A stretch of 64,000 nt of DNA from Rugamonas sp. A1-17 (GCA_025548565.1 JAJLPB010000002.1:620001-684000), one strand, 5' to 3'. Positions 47,709-55,925 are shown, counted from the stretch's first letter. A program made the numbers and translations. The notes: a model not told the origin generated them from the letters alone.

Positions 47709-48429
47709 GATCGTCGTCAAGGAAATCAAGAAGAACTTCAAGGAGCTGCCGGTGGTCGGCGGCGTATCGCTGGATGTGAAGGATGGCGAGTTCGTCGCCA
47801 TCGTCGGGCCATCGGGCTGCGGCAAATCGACGCTGATGAAGATCATCGCCGGCTTCGAGCAGCCCAGCGAGGGCGAGGTGCGCATCGACGGCACGGTGCG
47901 GCGCGGGCCCAATCCCAAGGGCATCGCGATCTCGCAGCATGGCTCGGTGTTCCCGTGGCTGACGGTGCAGCAGAACCTGATGTTCGGCCTGACCGGCAAC
48001 GGCCATGGCGACAAATCGGCGCTGGCCGATCACTACGCGGAGATGGTGGGACTGAAGGGCTTCGAGAACAGCTATCCTCACGAGCTGTCGGGCGGGATGC
48101 TGAAACGGGTGGAGCTGGCGCGGGCGTTCGTGGTCAAGCCGGAGATCCTGTACATGGACGAGCCCTTCTCCGCGCTGGACGCGTTGATGAACCTGAAAAT
48201 GCGCACCGAACTGCTGCGCATCCTGGCCGAAGAGCGCCACACGGTCATCCTGATCACGCACGATGTGGAGGAAGCGCTGTTCATGGCGGACCGCATCCTG
48301 GTGCTGTCGCCGAGGCCGACACGGATCCAGGCAACATTCGAAGTACCGCATCCCCATCCGCGCAAGCTGTCCCAGCCCGAGTTCCAGGAAATGAAAGACC
48401 AAATCTTGCGCGAACTGGGCGTCACCTGA
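47698..48429 (+). CDS. ABC transporter ATP-binding protein, NitT/TauT type
   Basis: 243 residues. Walker A GPSGCGKST (around 37-45), signature LSGGMLKR (around 131), Walker B ILYMDEPFSALD (around 150). The start overlaps the permease gene by 11 bases. It completes the importer encoded from 44864. The gene stops 11 bases before a perfect palindrome. Confidence 0.93.
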   Translation: MDAKIVVKEIKKNFKELPVVGGVSLDVKDGEFVAIVGPSGCGKSTLMKIIAGFEQPSEGEVRIDGTVRRGPNPKGIAISQHGSVFPWLTVQQNLMFGLTGNGHGDKSALADHYAEMVGLKGFENSYPHELSGGMLKRVELARAFVVKPEILYMDEPFSALDALMNLKMRTELLRILAEERHTVILITHDVEEALFMADRILVLSPRPTRIQATFEVPHPHPRKLSQPEFQEMKDQILRELGVT

Positions 48430-48440
48430 CCAAACAAAAT

Positions 48441-48528
48441 TGGGGTCAAGTCTGACATTCGGACACGGCCTCTGCCGTAGGCGCGCGCCTACGGCAGAGG
48501 CCGTGTCCGAATGTCAGACTTGACCCCA
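48441..48528. repeat. 88-bp perfect palindrome with repeat-family arms
   Basis: The 44-bp arms are exact complements with no loop. Each outer end has the unit GGGGTCAAGTCTGACATTC or its complement. It lies directly after the ABC operon. Two further copies of the same unit follow at 48549-48574 and 48580-48599. Confidence 0.9.
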
Positions 48529-48548
48529 CCGCTGTTTTGGTTGAGCTC

Positions 48549-48574
48549 GTGTCCGAATGTCAGACTTGACCCCA
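48549..48574. repeat. Second copy of the GGGGTCAAGTCTGAC unit
   Basis: GTGTCCGAATGTCAGACTTG continues with ACCCCA, identical over 26 bases to the outer part of the right arm of the palindrome. Confidence 0.85.
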
Positions 48575-48579
48575 GGGTT

Positions 48580-48599
48580 GAATGTCAGACTTGACCCCA
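48580..48599. repeat. Third copy, overlapping the amidase 3' end
   Basis: GAATGTCAGACTTGACCCCA is identical to the palindrome arm over 20 bases. On the minus strand it encodes the last residues WGQV and the TGA stop of the amidase. Confidence 0.85.
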
Positions 48600-50216
48600 G
48601 GCTTTTCCAATGTTGACGCTGGCTGGGAATTGGGGGGCGCGGCGGTGGAGTGTGGCTTGCTCGTAGCTGTAGGCCATGCGGATCAGCATCGCTTCGCTGT
48701 AGGCGGCGCCGACGAATGACAGGCCGACAGGCAGCCCATGCACGTATCCGGCCGGTACCGTGATGTGCGGGTAGCCAGCCACCGCGGCCGGCGACGAGAA
48801 GCTGCCGCCGAAATGGTCGCCGTTGATGAAGTCGGTCAGCCATGCCGGCCCGCCGGTCGGCGCCACCAGCGCGTCGAGCCGGTGCTCGCGCATGACCTGG
48901 TCGATGCCTTCGGCGCGCGAGTAGCGCTGGTTGTTGGCCAGGGCTTCGCGGTAGGCCGGCGTGTCGAGGTCGCCCTTGGCTTGCGAGCGTTCCAGGTATT
49001 CCTGGCCGAAGTACGGCAACTCTTGCTGGTAGTGCTTCTGGTTGAAGGCGATGACGTCGGCCATGTTGGCCACCGGCGCGTGCGGCGCGTATTCCTTCAG
49101 GTACGCCGCCAGGTCGGCCTTGAATTCGTACAGCAGCACTTCGGTTTCGCTATCACCGTACTTGCTGATGTTGGGCACTTCGGTGTCGACCAGGATCGCG
49201 CCCTGCGCCTTCAAGTCCAGCAGCGCTTTCTCGATCACCGCGTCCAGCTCGTCATTGCTGCCGAAGAAATTGCGCGCCACGCCGATGCGCTTGCCCTGCA
49301 GGCCGCCCTTCTCCAGCGCCGCGCGGTAGTCGCCAACCTTGCCGGCGCCTTCCCGCGTGACCGGATCGCTGGCGTCGACGCCGGTCATCGCGGCCAGCAT
49401 CAGCGCGGCGTCGGCCACGCTGCGCGCCATCGGGCCGGCGGTGTCCTGCGAGTGCGCGATCGGGATGATGCCGCTGCGGCTGACCAGCCCCAGCGTCGGC
49501 TTGATGCCGACCACGCCGCAGATCGAGGCCGGCGAGACGATCGAGCCGTCGGTCTCGGTGCCGACCGCCAGCGTGGCCAGCCCGGCGGCGATCGCCGCGC
49601 CCGAGCCGGAACTGGAGCCGCTGCAGTTGCGGTCCAGCGAATACGGATTCAGGGTCAAGCCGCCGCGCCCGCTCCAGCCGCTGACCGAATGCGTCGAGCG
49701 CATATTGGCCCATTCGCTCAGGTTGGTCTTGCCGATGATGACGGCGCCGGCCGCGCGCAACTGGGCGGCCACATGCGCGTCGCGCGCGGCGCGCACGCCG
49801 TTCAGCGCCAGCGAGCCCGCGGTGGTGCTCATGCGGTCGCCGGTGGCGATGTTGTCTTTGAGGAGGACGGGGATGCCGTGCAGCGGACCGCGCACGCGCT
49901 TGAGGTTGCGCTCGCGGTCCATCTCCAGCGCGATCTTCAGCGCTTCGGGATTGATTTCAATGATGGCGTTGAGACGGGGGCCAGACTTGTCGATGGTCTT
50001 GATGCGGGCCAGGTATTGCGAGGTCAGCGAGTGCGAGGTCAGCTTGCCGGCCTCCATCATCTGCTGCTGTTCCCACACGCCGGCGTCGAGGATGCCGCCG
50101 GGACCGAGCTTGGACGCCGCACCGGCCGGCGCCCCCAGCACCCGGTTGCTCCCCGCCACGGCACCCGCCACGGCACCCGCCGCGACGCCGATACGAACGA
50201 ATTCCCTGCGATCCAT
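48585..50216 (-). CDS. Tat-exported amidase (amidase signature family)
   Basis: 543 residues. The RREFVRIG segment at the N-terminus is a twin-arginine signal, followed by an Ala/Gly-Val repeat (AGAVAGAVAG). The catalytic Lys is in VLLKDNI (around 117) and the Ser pair in NCSGSSSGSGAAIAAG and TETDGSI (around 195-225), giving the K-S-S triad. Substrate unknown. The C-terminal four residues WGQV and the stop codon come from a dispersed repeat (48580-48599). Confidence 0.9.
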   Translation of the reverse strand: MDRREFVRIGVAAGAVAGAVAGSNRVLGAPAGAASKLGPGGILDAGVWEQQQMMEAGKLTSHSLTSQYLARIKTIDKSGPRLNAIIEINPEALKIALEMDRERNLKRVRGPLHGIPVLLKDNIATGDRMSTTAGSLALNGVRAARDAHVAAQLRAAGAVIIGKTNLSEWANMRSTHSVSGWSGRGGLTLNPYSLDRNCSGSSSGSGAAIAAGLATLAVGTETDGSIVSPASICGVVGIKPTLGLVSRSGIIPIAHSQDTAGPMARSVADAALMLAAMTGVDASDPVTREGAGKVGDYRAALEKGGLQGKRIGVARNFFGSNDELDAVIEKALLDLKAQGAILVDTEVPNISKYGDSETEVLLYEFKADLAAYLKEYAPHAPVANMADVIAFNQKHYQQELPYFGQEYLERSQAKGDLDTPAYREALANNQRYSRAEGIDQVMREHRLDALVAPTGGPAWLTDFINGDHFGGSFSSPAAVAGYPHITVPAGYVHGLPVGLSFVGAAYSEAMLIRMAYSYEQATLHRRAPQFPASVNIGKAWGQV

Positions 50217-50345
50217 GCCATCCTCGTGAGTGGTTTGAACTGATCACCAATGCGCACTATTTATTGCGTTGCATAAATATATCAGCGTGTTGCCACCTAC
50301 ACCACAAAAATTATTACAAATCAGAAAATAATTACCAATTTCCAA

Positions 50346-50389
50346 TAAAAAAAGCACGCCGGCATGTATTTCACATGCTGGGCGTGCCT
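50346..50389 (-). terminator. Terminator of efp
   Basis: AGGCACGCC with GGCGTGCT forms the outer stem and CATG pairs inside. On the minus strand the hairpin is followed by TTTTTTT. It starts 19 bases after the efp stop codon. Confidence 0.9.
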
Positions 50390-50407
50390 TTTAGCAACTA
50401 AAACCGA

Positions 50408-50983
50408 TTAGTTACGAACGATACGCTTGTATTCGTTGGTACGGGTGTCGATTTCGATGACGTCGTCCTGGCTCACGAACAGTGGCACTTGCACGGTGTG
50501 GCGGTGGGCTTCGATGGCGTTTTCGATCTTGGCTTCTTTCAGGACGTTGCCCGAAGTGTTGCCTTTAACGGCTGGTTCCGAGTACACCACTTGACGTGCG
50601 ATGGTGGTTGGCAGTTCAACCGAGATGGCTTTGCCGTCGTAGAACACGGCTTCGCATTCCATGCCGTCTTTCAGGTAGTGCAGCGCGTCGCCCAGGTTTT
50701 CTTCTTCGATTTCGTACTGTTCGTAGTCGGCGTCCATGAAGACGTACAGCGGATCGGCGAAGTACGAGTAGGTCACTGGCTTCTTGTCCAGAACGACCAC
50801 GTCGAACTTGTCGTCGCCGCGGAAGACGTTTTCCATCGGGGTGTTGGTCAGAAGATTCTTCATCTTCCATTTGTAGGTGAAGCCCGTGCGGCTCGAACCG
50901 TTGACGTCGGAGCGCAGAACGATCATAGGCTTGCTGTCAACCATGATGATGTTGCCAACACGAATTTCTTTTGCAGGTTTCAT
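50408..50983 (-). CDS. efp: Elongation factor P
   Basis: 191 residues, three beta-barrel domains. The loop SSRTGF puts Arg at position 32, the residue that EarP glycosylates with rhamnose in beta- and gammaproteobacteria of this type. EF-P rescues ribosomes stalled at polyproline. The earP gene lies directly upstream on the same strand, so enzyme and substrate are co-located. Confidence 0.97.
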   Translation of the reverse strand: MKPAKEIRVGNIIMVDSKPMIVLRSDVNGSSRTGFTYKWKMKNLLTNTPMENVFRGDDKFDVVVLDKKPVTYSYFADPLYVFMDADYEQYEIEEENLGDALHYLKDGMECEAVFYDGKAISVELPTTIARQVVYSEPAVKGNTSGNVLKEAKIENAIEAHRHTVQVPLFVSQDDVIEIDTRTNEYKRIVRN

Positions 50984-51115
50984 AGAGAGTGTACGTAAAA
51001 AGTAGGTTGCGTAAAAATCATCTGTCGCCAGGCGAAACGCCCAAAGCTCACGGTTGATCGGGTAAAAATGCGCTAGAGATTAACCCGGCATTATACCTTG
51101 TTTTTGCAAGACCGC

Positions 51116-52270
51116 CTATCTCAGCGTGGCCGCGAAGGCCATCAGATTGGCGGCCAGATCGCCGTTGGCCAGCATTTGCGTTTGCCATGCTTCGGCGCGC
51201 GCGGCCATGGCCGGCATCTCGCGCGCGAAGGCTTGCCACAGCGACGGCCAGTCGCTGCCCTCGCCCGCCGTCGGCGCGCCGTTCCAGCGCAGCGAGAACT
51301 CGTCGAGCGCGTCGAGCCCGGCGGCGTAGCGCTGCAGGAAGGCGCGCAGTTTTTTGTGGTGCAGGTTCTCGTCCTGCGGGTAGATGTGCCAGACGAAGGG
51401 CTTGCCCGCCCACTGCGCGCGCACGAAGGAATCCTCGCCGCGCACGAAGTTCAGGTCGCAGGCCCACAGCAATTTGTCGTAGTCCGGCTGCGGCACGAAA
51501 GGCAGCACGCGCAGCGTCAGCGCGCCTTGCGTGGCGCTGACGCCAGCCGTGGCGTCGGTGCCGAGGAAGGCTCGCACCGCCTCGGCCGCCACGCCTTCCG
51601 GCACCAGGCAGGTGACGGCTTGGTCGCCCGCGCGCCACACGTCCAGCAGCGCCGACACCGGCGCGTGCGGGTAGCAGAACAGCGAGACCTTGGTGGCCGC
51701 CATCTCGGCCGGCGTGACGCCGAAGCGCGCCAGGAACCGCGCCATCTCCGCCGGCGAGGACTGGAAGCTGCGGCGCTGCTCGTCCAGCTCCGCCTCGCGC
51801 AGCAGGCCGCCGGTCTTGTCCGTGAAGCCAGGGAAGAAGAAGTGCTTGGTCAGCGGCAGGCGCGGATGCGGCGACGTCAGGCGATGACAGCCTTCGACCC
51901 ACTCCTCCGCCGTCAAGCCCTCCAGGTTGAACCACACCGGACGCGGCTCGCACTGCGCCATCGCCTCGATGTAGCCGGGCGGGATGTCGACGGCGAAAAA
52001 TTCGATGACGATGTCGGCCACGTCGGCCGGCGTGAACGCGCCGTCCTGGCCGCCCCAGTGGTGCACGGTGACGCCGTCCAACTGCTGGCTGGCGGCGCCG
52101 GTGTCGACCTCGGGACAGATGCGGCGGAAGCTGGCCAGGTCGTCGACCCACAGCGTGACGGCCAGGCCGTGCTCGCGCCGCAGCTGGCGCGCCAGGCGCC
52201 AGCAGATGCCGATGTCGCCGTAGTTGTCGACTACACGGCAGAACAGGTCGAGGCGGCGGAATGTCGTCAT
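51116..52270 (-). CDS. earP: EF-P arginine rhamnosyltransferase EarP
   Basis: 384 residues. The N-terminal segment DLFCRVVDNYGDIGICWRLA has the DNYGDIG motif with the catalytic aspartates (Asp15 and Asp19), and the Phe/Tyr-rich substrate site follows (DGVTVHHWGGQDG). EarP transfers rhamnose from dTDP-rhamnose to Arg32 of EF-P. About 130 bases separate it from efp. Confidence 0.95.
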   Translation of the reverse strand: MTTFRRLDLFCRVVDNYGDIGICWRLARQLRREHGLAVTLWVDDLASFRRICPEVDTGAASQQLDGVTVHHWGGQDGAFTPADVADIVIEFFAVDIPPGYIEAMAQCEPRPVWFNLEGLTAEEWVEGCHRLTSPHPRLPLTKHFFFPGFTDKTGGLLREAELDEQRRSFQSSPAEMARFLARFGVTPAEMAATKVSLFCYPHAPVSALLDVWRAGDQAVTCLVPEGVAAEAVRAFLGTDATAGVSATQGALTLRVLPFVPQPDYDKLLWACDLNFVRGEDSFVRAQWAGKPFVWHIYPQDENLHHKKLRAFLQRYAAGLDALDEFSLRWNGAPTAGEGSDWPSLWQAFAREMPAMAARAEAWQTQMLANGDLAANLMAFAATLR

Positions 52271-52425
52271 GGCGGATCAAGAAAAAAGAGAGGCTAGATG
52301 ATACCTGATTAACGCACAACGGCCACCAAGAATACCAAAACTTCGTCCCGCGCCCCCGGTCCAACCCCTTCCAGCGCCGGCCCTCAAGCCGCGCTGGCCG
52401 ACAGCAACCACAACAAGGAGATACC

Positions 52426-53445
52426 ATGAACGAGTACCAACAATACTATGCACAACAACTAGCACCGCAACAGTTCGGCGGCCTGGCGCCGCAAGGCTTC
52501 TTTGGCAGTCTGATCGGCGCGCCGCTGGGTGGCCTGATCGGCCGCGGCATCGGCGGCCTGTTCGGCAACTCGCACCTGGGCAGCCAGATCGGCCAGGCGG
52601 CCGGCGGCATTGGCGGTTCCTTCCTGCCGCTGGGTGTGGACCCTGTGACCGCAGCCTACGCACAACAAGCACAACAACAGCAACTGCAACAGCTGCAACA
52701 AGCACAGCTCGCACCGCAGGGCTGGTTCGGCAACATCATCAAGAGCGTGGCCCAGCCGCTGGGCGGCGCCATCGGCGGCGCGTTCGGTAACGCCGGCCTG
52801 GGCAACACCATCGGCGGCATCGCCGGCCAGCTGGGCGGCATGCTGCCGTTCGCGGCCGATCCGGTGACGCAGGCCTATGCACAGCAGGCGCAGCAACAAC
52901 AGCAACTGCAACAGCTACAACAACTGCAGCAGCTACAACAGCTGCAGGCGCAAGGCCTGGCGCCGCAAGGCTGGTTCGGCAACATCATCAGGAGCGTGGC
53001 CCAGCCACTGGGCGGCATGATCGGTGGCGCCTTCGGCCATTCGGGGATCGGCAACACCATCGGCGGCATCGCCGGCCAGCTGGGCGGCATGCTGCCGTTC
53101 GCGGCCGACCCGGTGGCGCAGGCCTATGCGCAGCAAGCGGCGCAGCAACAACAACTGCAACAGCTGCAGCAGCTGCAAGGCCTGGCGCCGCAAGGCTGGT
53201 TCGGCAACATCATCAAGAGCGTGGCCCAGCCGCTGGGTGGCGCCATCGGCGGCGCGTTCGGTAATTCCGGCCTGGGCAACACCATCGGCGGCATCGCCGG
53301 CCAGCTGGGCGGCATGCTGCCGTTCGGCGCCGATCCGCTGACGCAGGCCTATGCGCAGCAGCAGGCGCAACTGGCCCAGCTGACGCAACAGGCACAGCTG
53401 GCCAACGCCGCCAACTCGCTGTACGGCGGCCAGACCCTGCATTGA
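52426..53445 (+). CDS. Glycine-zipper/glutamine tandem-repeat protein
   Basis: 339 residues, not recognised as a known family. Four units of 75-87 residues start at 20, 95, 178 and 253 with LAPQG(W/F)FG. Each unit has an amphipathic segment (GWFGNIIKSVAQPLGG), a glycine-zipper segment (GGAIGGAFGN..LGNTIGGIAGQLGG), a short LPFAADPVTQAYAQQ block and a Gln/Leu linker rich in QQL repeats. Units 1 to 3 are almost identical. There are almost no charged residues and no cysteines. No signal peptide is seen. AAGGAG lies upstream of the ATG. The next two genes (53532 and 53840) appear to belong with it. Membrane insertion or self-assembly is likely from the GxxxG pattern, but that is inference. Confidence 0.8.
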   Translation: MNEYQQYYAQQLAPQQFGGLAPQGFFGSLIGAPLGGLIGRGIGGLFGNSHLGSQIGQAAGGIGGSFLPLGVDPVTAAYAQQAQQQQLQQLQQAQLAPQGWFGNIIKSVAQPLGGAIGGAFGNAGLGNTIGGIAGQLGGMLPFAADPVTQAYAQQAQQQQQLQQLQQLQQLQQLQAQGLAPQGWFGNIIRSVAQPLGGMIGGAFGHSGIGNTIGGIAGQLGGMLPFAADPVAQAYAQQAAQQQQLQQLQQLQGLAPQGWFGNIIKSVAQPLGGAIGGAFGNSGLGNTIGGIAGQLGGMLPFGADPLTQAYAQQQAQLAQLTQQAQLANAANSLYGGQTLH

Positions 53446-53531
53446 TCCACCGCTGCGGCGCCGACGGCGCCGCAGCCCTGCCCTCCGTCGGCGGCGGCCA
53501 CGGAGGGCGCCGCTCTTTTAAGGAGATCCCC

Positions 53532-53828
53532 ATGACAGAAGCGCAAGCCGCGTCGGCCAACAAGGCCAGGTATCTGATCCATGCCGCCGACAGCGCGCCG
53601 CTGGCCGACTTCCTGGCGCTGGCCGATGTCGATCCCGAGATCGACGTGGTCGACGTCATCGGTCCGCGCGACCAGCCGCACACGGCGGTCGTTGAAATCA
53701 GTCCCGACAAAGCCCGCCTGCTGGAGCTGCATTTCCGCAGCGCCGGCAAGCCCTCCCAACAACTAACGATAGAACCGGACCAGCCGCTGTCGCTGTTCGA
53801 CAACGCGCCGTCCGATCCGATGATGTGA
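53532..53828 (+). CDS. Stand-alone subtilase-prodomain-like protein
   Basis: 98 residues. Residues 11-92 align with residues 73-169 of the next gene: KARYLI with KKQYVI, IDVVDVIGPR with IEVVDTVGPK, and LTIEPDQPLSLFDNA with LLVEHDQHLNLMDPA. This suggests an independent copy of the protease prodomain, possibly an inhibitor or folding helper acting in trans. It has no signal peptide. AAGGAG precedes the ATG 53532, and its stop is 11 bases before the protease start. Confidence 0.8.
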   Translation: MTEAQAASANKARYLIHAADSAPLADFLALADVDPEIDVVDVIGPRDQPHTAVVEISPDKARLLELHFRSAGKPSQQLTIEPDQPLSLFDNAPSDPMM

Positions 53829-53839
53829 AAGGAAAGTCC

Positions 53840-55870
53840 ATGCCCAGACCAACTAACGACGGCGCCTCGTCGTCGCCGGACCCTACCCTCTCCAGCGGCG
53901 ACAACGGTGCCGTCTCCACTGAAAACGCGGGCCGCTCCACGCGCGGCGCGTCCGGCACCTCCAGCTCGTCCGGCGGCGAATCGCGCGCGGCGGCCGACAC
54001 CGCCGATCCCGGCCGGCGCCCGTCCGACAGCCGCGGCCGCAATGTGGCCGCGCGCAAGAAGCAGTACGTGATCGCGCCGCGCCAGCCCGACGGCCTGCAA
54101 GCCATGAGCTTCCAGCCGCTGCAGTTCTCCGCGCTGGAGCAGGCGCTGCGCAGCAGCAACGATATCGAGGTGGTCGACACGGTCGGCCCCAAATCCGTGC
54201 TCGGCGCGCTGGCCGACGGCATGGGCGGCTCGCAGGGCGTGCTGGTGGCGCGCATGACGGAGCAGAAAGCCGCCGTGCTGCACCAGCAGGGCCAGGGCCG
54301 GCTGCTGGTCGAGCATGACCAGCACCTGAACCTGATGGACCCGGCGCTGCGCCAGCCGGCCATGGTGACTGGCGTGATGCCGGCCGGCGGCGGCCCGGTG
54401 CTCAACGCCGTCATCAGCGTGACCGGCAAGGACGGCGCGCCGCTTGCCGAGGCCGAGGTGTCGCTGTTCGGCAGCATGCTGCCAGCCAGCGGCGCCACCG
54501 ACGCCAACGGCCAGGTCACGCTGTCGCTGTACGGCGAGACGCCGGAGTCGGTGCGCGGCCTGTACGTCAAGCCCAAGGCCGACTACTGGAGCTTCTACCA
54601 GCGCGATCCCGACATCAGCACCGACGAGCCCAACGTGGTGGTGCTGCGCGCGCTGTCGGACTGGCCGTCGCTGGCCGGCTTCCCGCGCCAGCGCGCCTAC
54701 GGCTGGGGCCAGAAGGCGATGCGGCTCGACCAGTTGCCCGGCAATTATCGCGGCCAGGGCATCAAGATCGCCATCATCGATTCCGGCGCGGCCACCACGC
54801 ACGCCAATCTCACCGGCATCAAGGCCGGCTTCGACGTGCTCAACAAGAAGACCAACCCCGACGGCTGGGACCAGGACACGCTGGGCCACGGCTCGCACTG
54901 CGCCGGCGTGATCGCGGCGGCCGACATCGCCTCGGGCATCCGCGGCTTCGCGCCGGACGCCGAGGTCCACGCCTGCAAGCTGTTCCCCGGCGGCCAGATC
55001 AGCCAGCTGATCGATGCACTGGAGTACTGCATCGACAAGCAGATCGACGTGGTCAACCTGAGCCTGGGCGGGGCCGAGGTGTCGGAGGCGCTGGAGCAGC
55101 AGATCGTGCGCGCCAAGCGGGCCGGCATCGCTTGCATCGTCGCGGCCGGCAATTCGGGCGGCGCGGTGCAGTATCCGGCCTCGTCGCCCAACGTATTGGC
55201 GGTGGCCGCCGTGGGCAAGCTCGACGAGTTCCCGGCCGACAGCTACCACGCGCAGACACTGGACCAGAACGTCGACGCCTATGGCTACTTCACGGCCAAG
55301 TTCAGCTGCTTCGGGCCGCAGGTGGCGGTGTGCGCGCCGGGCGTGGCGATCACCTCCTGCGTGCCGCCGAATAATTTCGCGGCCTGGGACGGCACCTCGA
55401 TGGCGACTCCGCACGTGACCGGACTGGCCGCGCTGACGCTGGCGCACCATCCGGACTTCCAGACGCCGCAGTACAAGGCGCGCGGAGCCGAGCGGGTCGA
55501 GCGGCTGTTCCAGATCATCCGCGCCAGCGCGCACCGCGTCAGCCTGGGCGACCAGAGCCGCACCGGTTTCGGCATGCCGGATGTACTGGTGGCGGTGGGC
55601 TTGCAGAACGCCGCCAGCCAGCAGCCCACGCAGGCCGTGGCGCCGCAGCAGGCCGGCGTGATGACGATGCCTTCGCCGCAGCTCGGCGCCAATCTGGGCG
55701 GCGCGATCGGCGGCAACATGGGCGGCTTGATGGGCGGCGGCGCGGTCTACGACCCGCTGGGACTGGATGTGGCGCGCGCGGCGCAGATCGCGGCGTACGG
55801 CACGCAATGGCCGCAGCTGCACGTGGGCCGCTTCCCGCTGCCGCACCCGTACAACCCCATCATGTGGTAG
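53840..55870 (+). CDS. Leaderless subtilase (S8) with prodomain, inserted beta domain and glycine-rich tail
   Basis: 676 residues. A polar, low-complexity start (1-70) is followed by a prodomain-like region (73-169), a small beta-sandwich-like domain (about 187-250; GKDGAPLAEAEVSLFG) and the subtilase domain with Asp314 (IAIIDSG), His350 (GHGSHCAG) and Ser520 (DGTSMATPH), plus Asn438 in AAGNSG for the oxyanion hole. The tail (about 605-676) has LGGAIGGNMGGLMGGG and DPLGLDVARAAQIAAYGTQ, echoing the repeat protein at 52426. No signal peptide is visible. The ATG 53840 has AAAGGAAAG upstream. It is followed by a bidirectional terminator. It is probably activated by removal of the prodomain. Confidence 0.88.
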   Translation: MPRPTNDGASSSPDPTLSSGDNGAVSTENAGRSTRGASGTSSSSGGESRAAADTADPGRRPSDSRGRNVAARKKQYVIAPRQPDGLQAMSFQPLQFSALEQALRSSNDIEVVDTVGPKSVLGALADGMGGSQGVLVARMTEQKAAVLHQQGQGRLLVEHDQHLNLMDPALRQPAMVTGVMPAGGGPVLNAVISVTGKDGAPLAEAEVSLFGSMLPASGATDANGQVTLSLYGETPESVRGLYVKPKADYWSFYQRDPDISTDEPNVVVLRALSDWPSLAGFPRQRAYGWGQKAMRLDQLPGNYRGQGIKIAIIDSGAATTHANLTGIKAGFDVLNKKTNPDGWDQDTLGHGSHCAGVIAAADIASGIRGFAPDAEVHACKLFPGGQISQLIDALEYCIDKQIDVVNLSLGGAEVSEALEQQIVRAKRAGIACIVAAGNSGGAVQYPASSPNVLAVAAVGKLDEFPADSYHAQTLDQNVDAYGYFTAKFSCFGPQVAVCAPGVAITSCVPPNNFAAWDGTSMATPHVTGLAALTLAHHPDFQTPQYKARGAERVERLFQIIRASAHRVSLGDQSRTGFGMPDVLVAVGLQNAASQQPTQAVAPQQAGVMTMPSPQLGANLGGAIGGNMGGLMGGGAVYDPLGLDVARAAQIAAYGTQWPQLHVGRFPLPHPYNPIMW

Positions 55871-55879
55871 GCCCGGAAA

Positions 55880-55910
55880 TGCAAAAAGCCGCACGAGGCG
55901 GCTTTTTGCA
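55880..55910. terminator. Bidirectional terminator
   Basis: TGCAAAAAGCCG (55880-55891) pairs perfectly with CGGCTTTTTGCA (55899-55910). Each strand has a T-run within the stem. It lies 10 bases after the subtilase stop codon and ends the convergent tRNA transcript from the other side. Confidence 0.85.
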
Positions 55911-55925
55911 TGCGTACTGCTTGAC

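Noticed and set aside
48430..48600. Small open frames ending WGQV on both strands around the palindrome
   Set aside because: They are created by the repeat unit itself and have no start support; only the amidase is a real gene ending there.
52426..53445. Repetitive DNA as a possible CRISPR array
   Set aside because: The repeats are about 225-260 bases long, keep a reading frame and vary only in the linker, so they are a tandem-repeat gene.
53213..55894. An 893-codon minus-strand frame opposite the subtilase
   Set aside because: The plus strand has the complete subtilase triad and a good start; the opposite frame has no motif.
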